DNA of 39,166 bases from Kiritimatiellia bacterium. Its GTDB lineage: Bacteria > Verrucomicrobiota > Kiritimatiellia > SS1-B-03-39 > UBA6053. The stretch covers positions 9,528-48,693 of the forward strand of contig JAPYUI010000012.1 in assembly GCA_029936175.1 (NCBI GenBank). Direction: 5' to 3'. The position numbers and the translations under genes were made by a program. Of the stretch, positions 16,128-23,528 are shown piece by piece; the stretch's first letter is position 1, and each line of letters begins with the position of its first letter. The notes under the pieces are model-generated. The model saw only the letters and a program-made list of their open reading frames with translations, was not told where the DNA came from and did no database searches.

Positions 16128-17564
16128 ATGAATAAATGGTTCCTCCTTGTTGCCCTCTGCGCCCTTTTAGCGCGGGGCGAGCGGCCGAACGTGCTTTTCA
16201 TCTGCATCGATGACCTGCGCCCCCAGCTCAACTGCTACGGGGAGGACATCATGGTCACCCCGAATCTCGATAAGCTCGCTGCGACCGGCCGCCTGTTTCG
16301 GAACCATTATGTGCAGGTTCCCACCTGTGGTGCCTCCCGTTTTGCTTTATGGTCAGGCCGGCGCCCGTCGAAGTCCGGTGCTTTGGGTAATGGATCCTTC
16401 AGCATGCTGCCGAAGACCGATACCCCGGATGCGCACACCCTGCCGCAACTCCTTCGCAAGAACGGGTATACCACGGCTAGCATCGGCAAGGTCAGTCATT
16501 CCCCCGACGGGAAGGTCTATCCCTACGGAGGGGATGGTGACGGTCCGCTGGAAATGCCTTTCAGCTGGGATGATACGGCGATGCCCCTGGGCCGGTGGGT
16601 AACGGGGTGGGATACCTTCTTCGCATATGCGGATGGGACGAGTCGGACGCAGCGGCAGAAAAACAAGACGCCCTGGCCGCCGGTGGAAATGCACGAGGGC
16701 GATGACAAATCCTATCCCGACGGATGGATCGCCGAAGCCGCTGTGGCCAAGCTCAAGGCCTTGAAGGCCGGGGAGAAGCCCTTTTTTTACGCGGTCGGAT
16801 TTTTTAAGCCGCATCTACCCTTTACCGCACCGAAAAGGTACTGGGACCTTTACGATCGCTCAAAGATCCAGCTCGCCCCCGCGCCCGGCAAGCCGGAGGG
16901 GATCAACAAGGCTTCCTGGCACAGCAGCGGGGAAATGTTCAAGTACGGACACCGCTCCGATGACCGCCGGAACGATCCCGCGCACCTGCGCAAACTTCGT
17001 CATGCGTACTACGCCTGCGTCAGCTATACGGATGCCCAGGTGGGTAAGGTTCTCGCTGCCCTGGATGAACAGGGCCTTCGCGAGAACACCGTCGTTGTGG
17101 TCTGGGGTGACCATGGTTGGCACCTGGGGGACAACGCCATCTGGGGGAAGCACAGTCTTTACGACCGTGCCCTCAAGAGCGCATTCATCGTTCGTACCCC
17201 GGGCATGAAGCACCCCGGCGTCCCCACCGAAGGGGTCATCGAGTCCCTGGATATCTACCCGACAATCGCGGAACTCTGCCGGGCTCCCGCGCCGTCCTAC
17301 CTGACCGGACGCAGCTTCGTTCGCCTGCTGGAGGATCCCGCTGCGCCGGGTAAGAACGGGGCCCTCGGCTATTGGAAAAACGGCCGTACCTTGCGCAGTG
17401 GTGCCTGGCGCATCACGGAGTACAGCAAGGGATCGCCCGCGGTGGAGCTGTATAGCCACTCCGCCGACCCCCACGAAACGCGCAACGTCGCATCAAGGCA
17501 CCCCGAGCTCGTGCAGAAGCTCCTGGAGCAACTCCGCGCCGATCAACCGGCATTCATTCGATAA
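16128..17564 (+). CDS. Sulfatase, iduronate-2-sulfatase-like (formylglycine-dependent)
   Basis: 478-residue exported type I sulfatase that removes sulfate esters from sugars. A short signal peptide (MNKWFLLVALCALLARG) is followed by NVLFICIDDLRP with the metal-binding Asp pair. Cys67 in CGASRFALWSGRRP is the residue to be converted to formylglycine. GVFKPHLPF-like and WGDHGWHLGDN segments of the alkaline-phosphatase fold are also present. No formylglycine-generating enzyme gene is in this window. It converges with a Gfo/Idh/MocA gene. Such genes are common in PVC bacteria that degrade sulfated algal polysaccharides, but the actual glycan cannot be inferred. Confidence 0.94.
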   Translation: MNKWFLLVALCALLARGERPNVLFICIDDLRPQLNCYGEDIMVTPNLDKLAATGRLFRNHYVQVPTCGASRFALWSGRRPSKSGALGNGSFSMLPKTDTPDAHTLPQLLRKNGYTTASIGKVSHSPDGKVYPYGGDGDGPLEMPFSWDDTAMPLGRWVTGWDTFFAYADGTSRTQRQKNKTPWPPVEMHEGDDKSYPDGWIAEAAVAKLKALKAGEKPFFYAVGFFKPHLPFTAPKRYWDLYDRSKIQLAPAPGKPEGINKASWHSSGEMFKYGHRSDDRRNDPAHLRKLRHAYYACVSYTDAQVGKVLAALDEQGLRENTVVVVWGDHGWHLGDNAIWGKHSLYDRALKSAFIVRTPGMKHPGVPTEGVIESLDIYPTIAELCRAPAPSYLTGRSFVRLLEDPAAPGKNGALGYWKNGRTLRSGAWRITEYSKGSPAVELYSHSADPHETRNVASRHPELVQKLLEQLRADQPAFIR

Positions 17565-17618
17565 GTACTGGGTAGATGCTGTTGTGGGCTGCCGGATCGA
17601 GGGTGGCTTGCCTATGCT

Positions 17619-18809
17619 TCACCGCAGGCGGGTGAGGGCGTTATCCCGGGTTGCGAGCGGGAGATCAACCCTGCGGCCGCCTTGCTGGTGGGAGGCGAAT
17701 ACGGCGCAGATCATTTCAACCGTCATCGCGGCTTGCCCGGCGTTACAGGTCGGTTCACGATGTGCCTCAATCGATGCGATGAGATCCCGTGCGGGCAGGC
17801 CGTGATGATGGATCATCTCAACAATGTCCGTACGGGGCTCGGGCTTTCCCGGCCCCGCGGTGGAAATGGGTACCCAGGGCCGGGGCTGATCGGCGGGCTG
17901 AAAGGGATTCCCCGGTACCAGGTAGGCAAGCGGCTCGATGTCCATTTGGAAATTGATGACCCCCTTGCTGCCGATAAGCTGGAGGCCAAAGCCGGCGTTC
18001 TGGGTATCATCGTTGGCGATGGAATCAAAATAGGCGGTGACCCCGCGCTCCATGCGGTAGCGCGCGTGGAGCTCGTTTGCGGCCAGGGGGCCGAGGCCCT
18101 CGGCACCGGGCTTTACGTCCGTGGCCGTGACAGGCTGTCCGTCCTGGAGCATCAAGGCGGAGCAGTCCAATGGCTTGCCGCCAAAATAATGAATGAGGTT
18201 CATGACATGCGAGCCAAGTACCCAGAGGTCCTCGCCGCCTCCCCGTCGGTCACCCTTCCCGCGCCCGCGTATTTCCAGTAGTTTTCCGATTTGGCCCTCG
18301 GCGATCATGCGGTCGATGACCGGGAGAACGGGATGGTAGCGATTCCGGTGGGCGATCGCGAGCCGGGTGTCGTGCCTGGCGCAGGCGGCGAGGATGGCAT
18401 CGGCTTCACCCGGCGTGCGGCAGAAGGGCTTTTCGATATAGATGCCCTTGACCCCGGCCTCCGCGGAAGCGACGGCCATGTCGTTCCGTTGGTCGGCGTG
18501 CCGGGGGCAAATAGCGACGATATCGGGTTTCACCTGTTGAAGCATTTTGCGGTAATCGGCAAAGCCGCTATTGATTTTCAACCGCTTGAGTTCCTTGGCG
18601 AGGCCCTTCTCGTCCGCATCGGCTGCAGCCACGATCTTTGCGCCGGGGACCTTCAGCCAGACCGTGTCCAGGCCGTGGCCGTAGTTGCCGCGGCCGGTGT
18701 GGCCGATGACCGCGACGCGCAGGGGTGCTTCAGCCGCCTGCGCGAGCAGGGGCAGGGCACTGGATGTGGCGAGAAAACGGCGCCGGGATAGCGGTTCTTT
18801 GTTCTTCAT
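17619..18809 (-). CDS. Gfo/Idh/MocA family oxidoreductase with Tat signal
   Basis: 396 residues, complete. The start SRRRFLATSSALPLLAQAAEA is a Tat signal with an AxA-type cleavage site. The Rossmann motif (VAVIGHTGRGNYG) carries the unusual GHTGRG in place of GxGxxG, and the family catalytic Lys lies in YIEKPFC. A C-terminal substrate-binding domain follows, ending with a small Arg-rich tail. It is tail-to-tail with the sulfatase. Its leader contains a perfect 16-bp palindrome that may be an operator. Substrate unknown; by family it is probably a sugar or polyol derivative handled in the periplasm. Confidence 0.92.
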   Translation of the reverse strand: MKNKEPLSRRRFLATSSALPLLAQAAEAPLRVAVIGHTGRGNYGHGLDTVWLKVPGAKIVAAADADEKGLAKELKRLKINSGFADYRKMLQQVKPDIVAICPRHADQRNDMAVASAEAGVKGIYIEKPFCRTPGEADAILAACARHDTRLAIAHRNRYHPVLPVIDRMIAEGQIGKLLEIRGRGKGDRRGGGEDLWVLGSHVMNLIHYFGGKPLDCSALMLQDGQPVTATDVKPGAEGLGPLAANELHARYRMERGVTAYFDSIANDDTQNAGFGLQLIGSKGVINFQMDIEPLAYLVPGNPFQPADQPRPWVPISTAGPGKPEPRTDIVEMIHHHGLPARDLIASIEAHREPTCNAGQAAMTVEMICAVFASHQQGGRRVDLPLATRDNALTRLR

Positions 18810-18870
18810 TCCTGGAGCGTAGGTTTCTTCCTGTCATCTGGCAAGGGTTGTTCTTTCCTGTGAAAGGCAT

Positions 18871-18886
18871 CAGCCGGTACCGGCTG
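18871..18886. promoter_or_regulatory. 16-bp perfect palindrome upstream of the Gfo/Idh/MocA gene
   Basis: CAGCCGGTACCGGCTG reads identically on both strands and is centred about 70 bases upstream of the start at 18809. The position and symmetry fit an operator for a dimeric regulator. A second small hairpin (GAGCG-CAAT-CGCTC, 18912-18925) lies beside it. Confidence 0.4.
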
Positions 18887-18938
18887 GCAACCAGGGATGC
18901 GAAATTCTCCCGAGCGCAATCGCTCTGCCCGGGTCCAT

Positions 18939-18966
18939 GAAAAAGGCCCTTCGTAAGAAGGGCCTT
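18939..18966 (-). terminator. Rho-independent terminator of the EF-hand gene
   Basis: On the minus strand AAGGCCCTT-N6-AAGGGCCTT is followed at once by TTTTTCAT. The nine-pair stem and T-run are the classic intrinsic terminator pattern, 27 bases after the EF-hand stop codon. Confidence 0.85.
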
Positions 18967-18992
18967 GATCGAATGGATAGGGCCAACGCAAG

Positions 18993-19316
18993 TTACTTCG
19001 TGGCGTCCTTCTTTTTCTTCTTTTTTCCGCCTTCGGGCTTGGCCGCCATTTCTTCCTTGCTCAGGGTGCCATTGCCGTCCTTGTCTTTCTTCTTGAAGTA
19101 CACGGCACCTTTTTTCTTGGCTTCCTCGTTGGAGGCACGTTTGCCGAGGAATTCTTCGAGGGTCAGTTGGCCGTTGCCGTCTTTGTCCATCTTTGCGAAG
19201 CGCTCGGCCGGGTCAATGCGCTTCTTCTTTTCAGGTTTCGCGTCGTCCTTGGCGTAGGCCGTGCCGAAGAGGCCGGCCAAGGCAAGCATCATGCCTGCAA
19301 TCAGTACTTTTCTCAT
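18993..19316 (-). CDS. Secreted EF-hand calcium-binding protein
   Basis: 107 residues from ATG at 19316 (MRKVLIAGMMLAL), preferred over the GTG at 19328, which falls inside the Shine-Dalgarno GTGGAG. A signal peptide ends at AYA. Two canonical EF-hand loops follow, DKDGNGQLTLEE and DKDGNGTLSKEE, each with the full set of calcium ligands, then a very Lys-rich tail (KKKKKKDATK). Proteins of this type are frequent in PVC bacteria, and their function is unknown. It appears monocistronic, with its own terminator. Confidence 0.9.
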   Translation of the reverse strand: MRKVLIAGMMLALAGLFGTAYAKDDAKPEKKKRIDPAERFAKMDKDGNGQLTLEEFLGKRASNEEAKKKGAVYFKKKDKDGNGTLSKEEMAAKPEGGKKKKKKDATK

Positions 19317-19328
19317 AATTAACTCCAC

Positions 19329-19544
19329 TTATTTATCTAAGGCTGGGACCAACTATTCCGGGCCTTGTCCGGATTTTCGGGCACCATGCCCGTCTTCCAC
19401 CTATATACTGAACGTTGGGGGATTTTTTGACGCAAGGAAAAAATGGAAGAAGCTGGGCTCCCTTCGCCGCTAACCGGGGCACATCCATCACTTGATCACC
19501 GTTACGGTTTCATGCGCACGGGGATTGAGCCCGAAATCTACCGG
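19329..19544. other. Intergenic region between the protease and EF-hand genes
   Basis: The largest gap in the window (216 bases). On the minus strand a TATATA word (about 19400) could be part of the EF-hand promoter, but no -35 fits well. A small GGGCA-N3-TGCCC hairpin without T-run is also present. I see no further gene in it. Confidence 0.4.
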
Positions 19545-20996
19545 CTAAAACCCGCCTCGATCCTTCTTGATCCGATAGATCTGCAGCAGTTTTTCCTCGG
19601 TTTCTTCTGCCTTCTTGCGGTCGAGCACGAGGACCCGGCCGGTATGGGTTTTCAATTCAAGAAATTCCCCGCCATCCGGGTTCTCACAAATCTCACTCAG
19701 GTGTTTCAATCCGCGCAAGGTTGTCCCGTTCGCCTCCTCGACGATCAGCATGCTCAAGGTGTGGTAGCCCTGGTTCATGCTGGAGGCGAGAACCTTGAGC
19801 AGGACGATGATTTCATCCTTATCCTTCCGGGCGGTATTGTTTATGATTTCGGCCACCAGGTGCTTGGGCGCGTTGTTAAACCAGCTGCTTCCCCATTCCT
19901 TGAGCAGGTTTTTCGACAGGGGGCAGAACACCAGTCCGCCATAGATGAAGTAGGCCGGGGCAAGATCGTATTGCTCGTTGGCCACGATCAGGTCGGCATC
20001 GCTTATGCGGGAGAGTGCGATATCCACTTCCAGTTCCCGGCCCTTGCGGAGGACCGTGGCCTTTATCGTCTCGCCCAGTTGATACTGTTGTGGCGCGAAG
20101 CTGAGGCTGGTGCGTTCGTCCGGCCTGAACTCAATCGTGGCGTCATTCGCAATGTCGTAATTCTCGAGATGGGTCATCACGTCGCCGGGCTGGAGAAGGC
20201 CATCGGCCGGGGAGTCCTTGAGGACCTGGGTGATGAGGACGCCGGTCATTCCTTCGTTCACCTTATACTTGCGTCTCAGATCGGGATTCTCCATGTCCTG
20301 CAACTTGATGCCCAGGCTGGGAAATCCATCATAGTGTCCATCTTCAAGATCTCTCAGGAAATGCTTCAGCACCTTCACCGGCACCATGTAGCCGATGTTG
20401 TCCGAGTTGCCGAGGGTCTGCATGACCACGCCGGCAATTTTTCCACTGGAGATCACCGGGCCACCGCTGTTACCAGGATTGATCGCGTTGTCGATCTGCC
20501 CGGCAAGCAGGCGGAGTGAACTGTGGGCATAGCGGATGTGCTCAACGCGTGATACCACGCCCTTGGTTGTGCTCAGGGTGTCGCCCCCCATGGGAAATCC
20601 GTATACCAGCACGTCTTCCTGTGTTTCGGGTAGCTCACCCAGTGCCACCCCTTTCACGCCCTCGAAAAACCCGGGCGTATCCACGCCGAGCAAGGCGAGA
20701 TCCGCATGGTGGGAGACTGCGAGCACCCGGGCCTCGATACGCTGGGCCTGGCCAAAACGCCGGACCTGGATGTAGGTTCGGTTGCTGATCACGTGGGCAT
20801 TGGTCAATATACGGTTGCCATCGATGATCACTCCAGAGCCCGTGGAAGAACGAGGCCCTTTCATGCTCCATGGGTTGTAATAATCCGGTGAATTGGAGAT
20901 GCAGTAGATCTTCACCATGGCGGGCTTGATCCGGTCCTCGGCGGGGGCAGCTATCAATATAAAATTCAGGCATAAAAAGTAGGTGATCCATTTCAT
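19545..20996 (-). CDS. Trypsin-like serine protease with PDZ domain (HtrA/Deg-like)
   Basis: 483 residues. A Sec signal peptide (ends near APAED) leads to a chymotrypsin-fold domain with catalytic His in TNAHVI, Asp in HHADLALL and Ser in NPGNSGGPV. A PDZ-like region follows (about 230-330, with GVLITQVLKDSPADGLLQPGD), then an extra C-terminal domain of about 150 residues. It is probably a periplasmic quality-control protease. Compared with E. coli DegP it has a different tail, so cage assembly cannot be assumed. Its 5' leader folds into a compact three-way junction just before the start, and GGAA about nine bases upstream of the ATG is the only Shine-Dalgarno candidate. Confidence 0.92.
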   Translation of the reverse strand: MKWITYFLCLNFILIAAPAEDRIKPAMVKIYCISNSPDYYNPWSMKGPRSSTGSGVIIDGNRILTNAHVISNRTYIQVRRFGQAQRIEARVLAVSHHADLALLGVDTPGFFEGVKGVALGELPETQEDVLVYGFPMGGDTLSTTKGVVSRVEHIRYAHSSLRLLAGQIDNAINPGNSGGPVISSGKIAGVVMQTLGNSDNIGYMVPVKVLKHFLRDLEDGHYDGFPSLGIKLQDMENPDLRRKYKVNEGMTGVLITQVLKDSPADGLLQPGDVMTHLENYDIANDATIEFRPDERTSLSFAPQQYQLGETIKATVLRKGRELEVDIALSRISDADLIVANEQYDLAPAYFIYGGLVFCPLSKNLLKEWGSSWFNNAPKHLVAEIINNTARKDKDEIIVLLKVLASSMNQGYHTLSMLIVEEANGTTLRGLKHLSEICENPDGGEFLELKTHTGRVLVLDRKKAEETEEKLLQIYRIKKDRGGF

Positions 20997-21008
20997 CGTG
21001 GCGTTTCC

Positions 21009-21051
21009 GGTTCAGCTGGACCCTAAACCAGCGGAAGCTTTCCGTTGAACC
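21009..21051 (-). promoter_or_regulatory. Predicted three-way-junction RNA in the leader of the protease gene
   Basis: On the minus strand GGTTCA and TGAACC close a stem that encloses two hairpins, CGGAA-AGC-TTCCG and CTGG-N8-CCAG, with linkers of one, zero and one base. The element ends 12 bases before the start codon, with the GGAA ribosome site right beside the closing stem. It could be a cis-acting translational control such as a thermometer or ligand sensor. The reverse complement folds equally well, so strand is inferred from the gene. Confidence 0.5.
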
Positions 21052-21103
21052 AAAAATGGGTGAAAATTACTTGCCTGAACCCGAAGCACGGCTTTTTCGG
21101 CCG

Positions 21104-21133
21104 TTGACTTGTCCGGCTATTTCCCCCTAAGAT
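21104..21133 (+). promoter_or_regulatory. Sigma70-type promoter for the hisJ-like gene, near-leaderless
   Basis: TTGACT (21104-21109), an 18-base spacer and TAAGAT (21128-21133). The ATG at 21142 would lie within a few bases of the transcription start, and no Shine-Dalgarno is visible before it, so the mRNA may be almost leaderless. Confidence 0.45.
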
Positions 21134-21141
21134 GATCAACC

Positions 21142-21990
21142 ATGTCCGAAAACGGATCCAGATTACCACCGGATTACCATACCCATACCGAACTCTGCGG
21201 GCATGCGGAAGGTCGTCCTGCCGACTACCTGCGCCAGTCGCTCAAGCTCCATATGGAGCAGATGGCGGCAACGGATCATTGCCCGACACCGCATGGCTAT
21301 GATCCGGAAAACCGCATGTCGATGGAAGATTTCGAGCGCTATCGCGAATGGGTTGTGGAGGCCCAGTCGGCGGAGAAACAGCAGCTACTCTTCGGTGTCG
21401 AGGCCGATTTTTATGCCGGATGCGTGTCCTTTCAGGATGAATTCCTGCATACCCACCCGCTGGACATCGTCCTGGGCTCGGTGCATTACCAGTCTTTCTG
21501 GGCCACCGACAAGGCTGAACAGACCCTTTTCGACAAGGACGAACTGATACCGATCTATCGACGCTATTACAAGTTGGTCGCCCTGATGGCGGAGTGTGGC
21601 CTGTACGACGTGGTCGCTCACTTTGATTTGCCAAAGAAGAACGGACGAAAGTTGCCCGATGAAGAGCAGCGCAAGTTTGTGCTTCCCACCCTGGATCGGA
21701 TCGCCCGGGCCGGGATGGCAATTGAAATCAATACCTCGGGCTTGCGGGACAAGGTCGGCGAGATCTATCCTTCGCCGCAGATTCTCAGCTGGGCCCACGA
21801 ACGGGAGATACCGATTACCTTCGGCTCGAATGCCCATTCGCCCGGCCAGGTCGGGGCTGACTTTGATCAGGCTGTTGCCTTGGCGCGGGAAGTCGGCTAC
21901 ACGCACTACAATTCATATGCCGATCGGATAGCGAATCCAGTGCCGCTGAATGGTGCCGACGGTCCTTCCGCTTCCGCGACGTCGACCTAA
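21142..21990 (+). CDS. hisJ: PHP-type histidinol-phosphatase
   Basis: 282 residues; hydrolyses L-histidinol phosphate in histidine biosynthesis if the family call is right. The N-terminal DYHTHTELCGHAEG and MAATDHCPTPHG give the metal ligands of the HisJ-type PHP family. Further ligands are in GVEADFYAG, VLGSVHYQ, VVAHFDLPKK and the C-terminal FGSNAHSPGQ. The length is typical. No other his gene is nearby, as is usual for PHP phosphatases in bacteria with scattered his genes. It is divergent from the protease. Confidence 0.82.
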   Translation: MSENGSRLPPDYHTHTELCGHAEGRPADYLRQSLKLHMEQMAATDHCPTPHGYDPENRMSMEDFERYREWVVEAQSAEKQQLLFGVEADFYAGCVSFQDEFLHTHPLDIVLGSVHYQSFWATDKAEQTLFDKDELIPIYRRYYKLVALMAECGLYDVVAHFDLPKKNGRKLPDEEQRKFVLPTLDRIARAGMAIEINTSGLRDKVGEIYPSPQILSWAHEREIPITFGSNAHSPGQVGADFDQAVALAREVGYTHYNSYADRIANPVPLNGADGPSASATST

Positions 21991-21999
21991 GTCCGGCAT

Positions 22000-22015
22000 G
22001 AACCCTGCCGGGTTC
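22000..22015. terminator. Small hairpin between convergent genes
   Basis: GAACCC-TGCC-GGGTTC lies in the 36-base space between the stops of the hisJ-like gene (plus) and the HTH gene (minus). The six-pair stem could end both transcripts, but neither side has a T-run. Confidence 0.3.
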
Positions 22016-22026
22016 TATCCATCCGC

Positions 22027-22482
22027 TTAATTTTCTTGGTAGTTGCCGCGTTCGCAGGCGGAGACAAAGGTCTCGCCGAGTGATTTAAGGTCTTCCCATT
22101 CCTTGCGAATAGACGCGGCTTCCTCGGTATCGATCTCCCCGTTATCCGCGCTGCTGCTGGAGACGGCTTCGAGCAATTCCGAAAATTCCCGGAGAATGGA
22201 CTGGGTGGCCTGAAGCAGGGGGGGGGCCGTCTTGTGCGGTCGTGGATTGGGGCTGTAAAAGCCGTCGGTTTGTTGACACAGCCAGCGCACCAGGCGGTCA
22301 TCGCCCGTAATTTCATACAACTTGATCAGGCGGTCGAGCGGGCTGTCGGCACCGCTGGAATCCTCCGAGTCCTGGTCCTGGCTCCACTTGTACAGGAGGG
22401 AGGTGGACAGGTTCATGTCGACCGCAACAGATTTTACTCCGGGTTCACGCAGGACTTCCTTCATGATTTCATGCGATTTCAT
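22027..22482 (-). CDS. CII-like helix-turn-helix protein
   Basis: 151 residues. The N-terminus (MKSHEIMKEVLREPGVKSVAVDMNLSTSLLYKWSQ; quoted in part as VAVDMNLSTSLLYKW) fits a helix-turn-helix of the CII/Cro type, and the rest is helical with a polar linker. Proteins of this pattern are found as stand-alone chromosomal genes in PVC bacteria as well as in phages; no other phage gene is nearby. The role is probably transcriptional, but the target is unknown. It begins nine bases after the Ser/Thr kinase stop, so the kinase and HTH protein are likely made from one transcript and could be a signalling pair. Confidence 0.75.
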   Translation of the reverse strand: MKSHEIMKEVLREPGVKSVAVDMNLSTSLLYKWSQDQDSEDSSGADSPLDRLIKLYEITGDDRLVRWLCQQTDGFYSPNPRPHKTAPPLLQATQSILREFSELLEAVSSSSADNGEIDTEEAASIRKEWEDLKSLGETFVSACERGNYQEN

Positions 22483-22491
22483 ATCACGCCC

Positions 22492-23511
22492 CTATATCTC
22501 CTCCGCGGGTGTGCTCCCGGGCAAGGTACTCCTTAGTTGTTCTTCCGCCAATACCTGCTCAATGGCGCTGATTAACTCGGGATAATTCTGGAAACGGTCT
22601 CTCGGGTCGCTCGCCATCATCTTTTTTACCACCGCACCGGCACCCACGGAAATGGTGATATTCGCATGCTGCAGATCCGGGACTTCTTCCCTCACGTGTG
22701 CCTGGATCACTTCGGATACGCTTTTGCCCTCGTGCGGCGGGTAGCCGGAAAGGGCATGCCAGAGCGTGGCGCCCAGGCTGTAAATATCGGAACGGCTGTC
22801 CTCGATTTTGTGCTCCACCTTTTCCGGGGCAATATAATAAGGCGTTCCCCATATTCTGGGGTTTTCCAGATTTCCCTTCATGTTCCAGTTTCCGAAGTCC
22901 GCAATTTTGTAGACCTCGTCACGGTGATTCAAGATATTTGCCGGTTTCATGTCGCCGTGCACGATGCCCGCCAAGAGGGCCACGTGCAGGCCCTGCGTGA
23001 TGTCCAGGGCGATTTTCATCACCCGCTTTTCGCTGAGCCAGAGGTTCTTGGTGATCAAGTCCTTGAGGTTTCCGCCTTCGACGATCTCCATGGCGATGTA
23101 GGGATATCGATTGGCGAAACCGTAGCCGAAAATGTGAACGATGTTGGGATGATTGAGAAAACTTGTCGCCTTCGCTTCACCCAGGTAGTCGTCGTAAAAT
23201 TCGACCGGCTTGCGCCCGATCCGGTGACTGACCTTCAGTGCCACGGTCTGTCCATCCCGGGTGTCGAGGGCTCTAAAAACCACACTGATCGCCCCCCGTC
23301 CGAGCACCTCGTAGATCAGGAAGTCACCCATCTGGCCGGGCACCAACTGGCTGGCGCCGCAGGACGGGCAGACCGTAGAGGAGAAGATTTCCTGCGTACC
23401 TGTATCAATCGTTGACGCGCACTTGGTGCAGGAGAATTGATTGATTCGCTCCGCCGAAATTTTCAGCTTGACCTTGTCACCCGAACCCGTTGTCTCCGTG
23501 TTTTCGCTCAT
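22492..23511 (-). CDS. Hanks-type Ser/Thr protein kinase with N-terminal zinc ribbon
   Basis: 339 residues from ATG at 23511 (MSENTETTG); the ORF track's TTG at 23523 is too close to any ribosome site. Residues 28-51 form a zinc ribbon (CTKC and CPSC). The kinase domain shows the glycine loop GRGAISVVF, Lys93 in ALKV, catalytic HGDMKPAN (Asp187) and DFGN. HGD instead of HRD marks a non-RD kinase. There is no transmembrane helix, so it is cytoplasmic. The start is 17 bases after the PQQ-protein stop, and the HTH gene follows. Substrates unknown; the adjacent HTH protein is a candidate by position only. Confidence 0.92.
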   Translation of the reverse strand: MSENTETTGSGDKVKLKISAERINQFSCTKCASTIDTGTQEIFSSTVCPSCGASQLVPGQMGDFLIYEVLGRGAISVVFRALDTRDGQTVALKVSHRIGRKPVEFYDDYLGEAKATSFLNHPNIVHIFGYGFANRYPYIAMEIVEGGNLKDLITKNLWLSEKRVMKIALDITQGLHVALLAGIVHGDMKPANILNHRDEVYKIADFGNWNMKGNLENPRIWGTPYYIAPEKVEHKIEDSRSDIYSLGATLWHALSGYPPHEGKSVSEVIQAHVREEVPDLQHANITISVGAGAVVKKMMASDPRDRFQNYPELISAIEQVLAEEQLRSTLPGSTPAEEI

Positions 23512-23528
23512 GTTCAGCCGCAAAATCC

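Noticed and set aside
19443-20519. 358-residue plus-strand ORF opposite the protease
   Set aside because: Shadow of a protease with intact catalytic triad; translation is low in recognisable motifs.
22027-22482. Prophage signal from a CII-like protein
   Set aside because: No integrase, structural gene, att repeats or GC change around it; such proteins also occur as chromosomal regulators.
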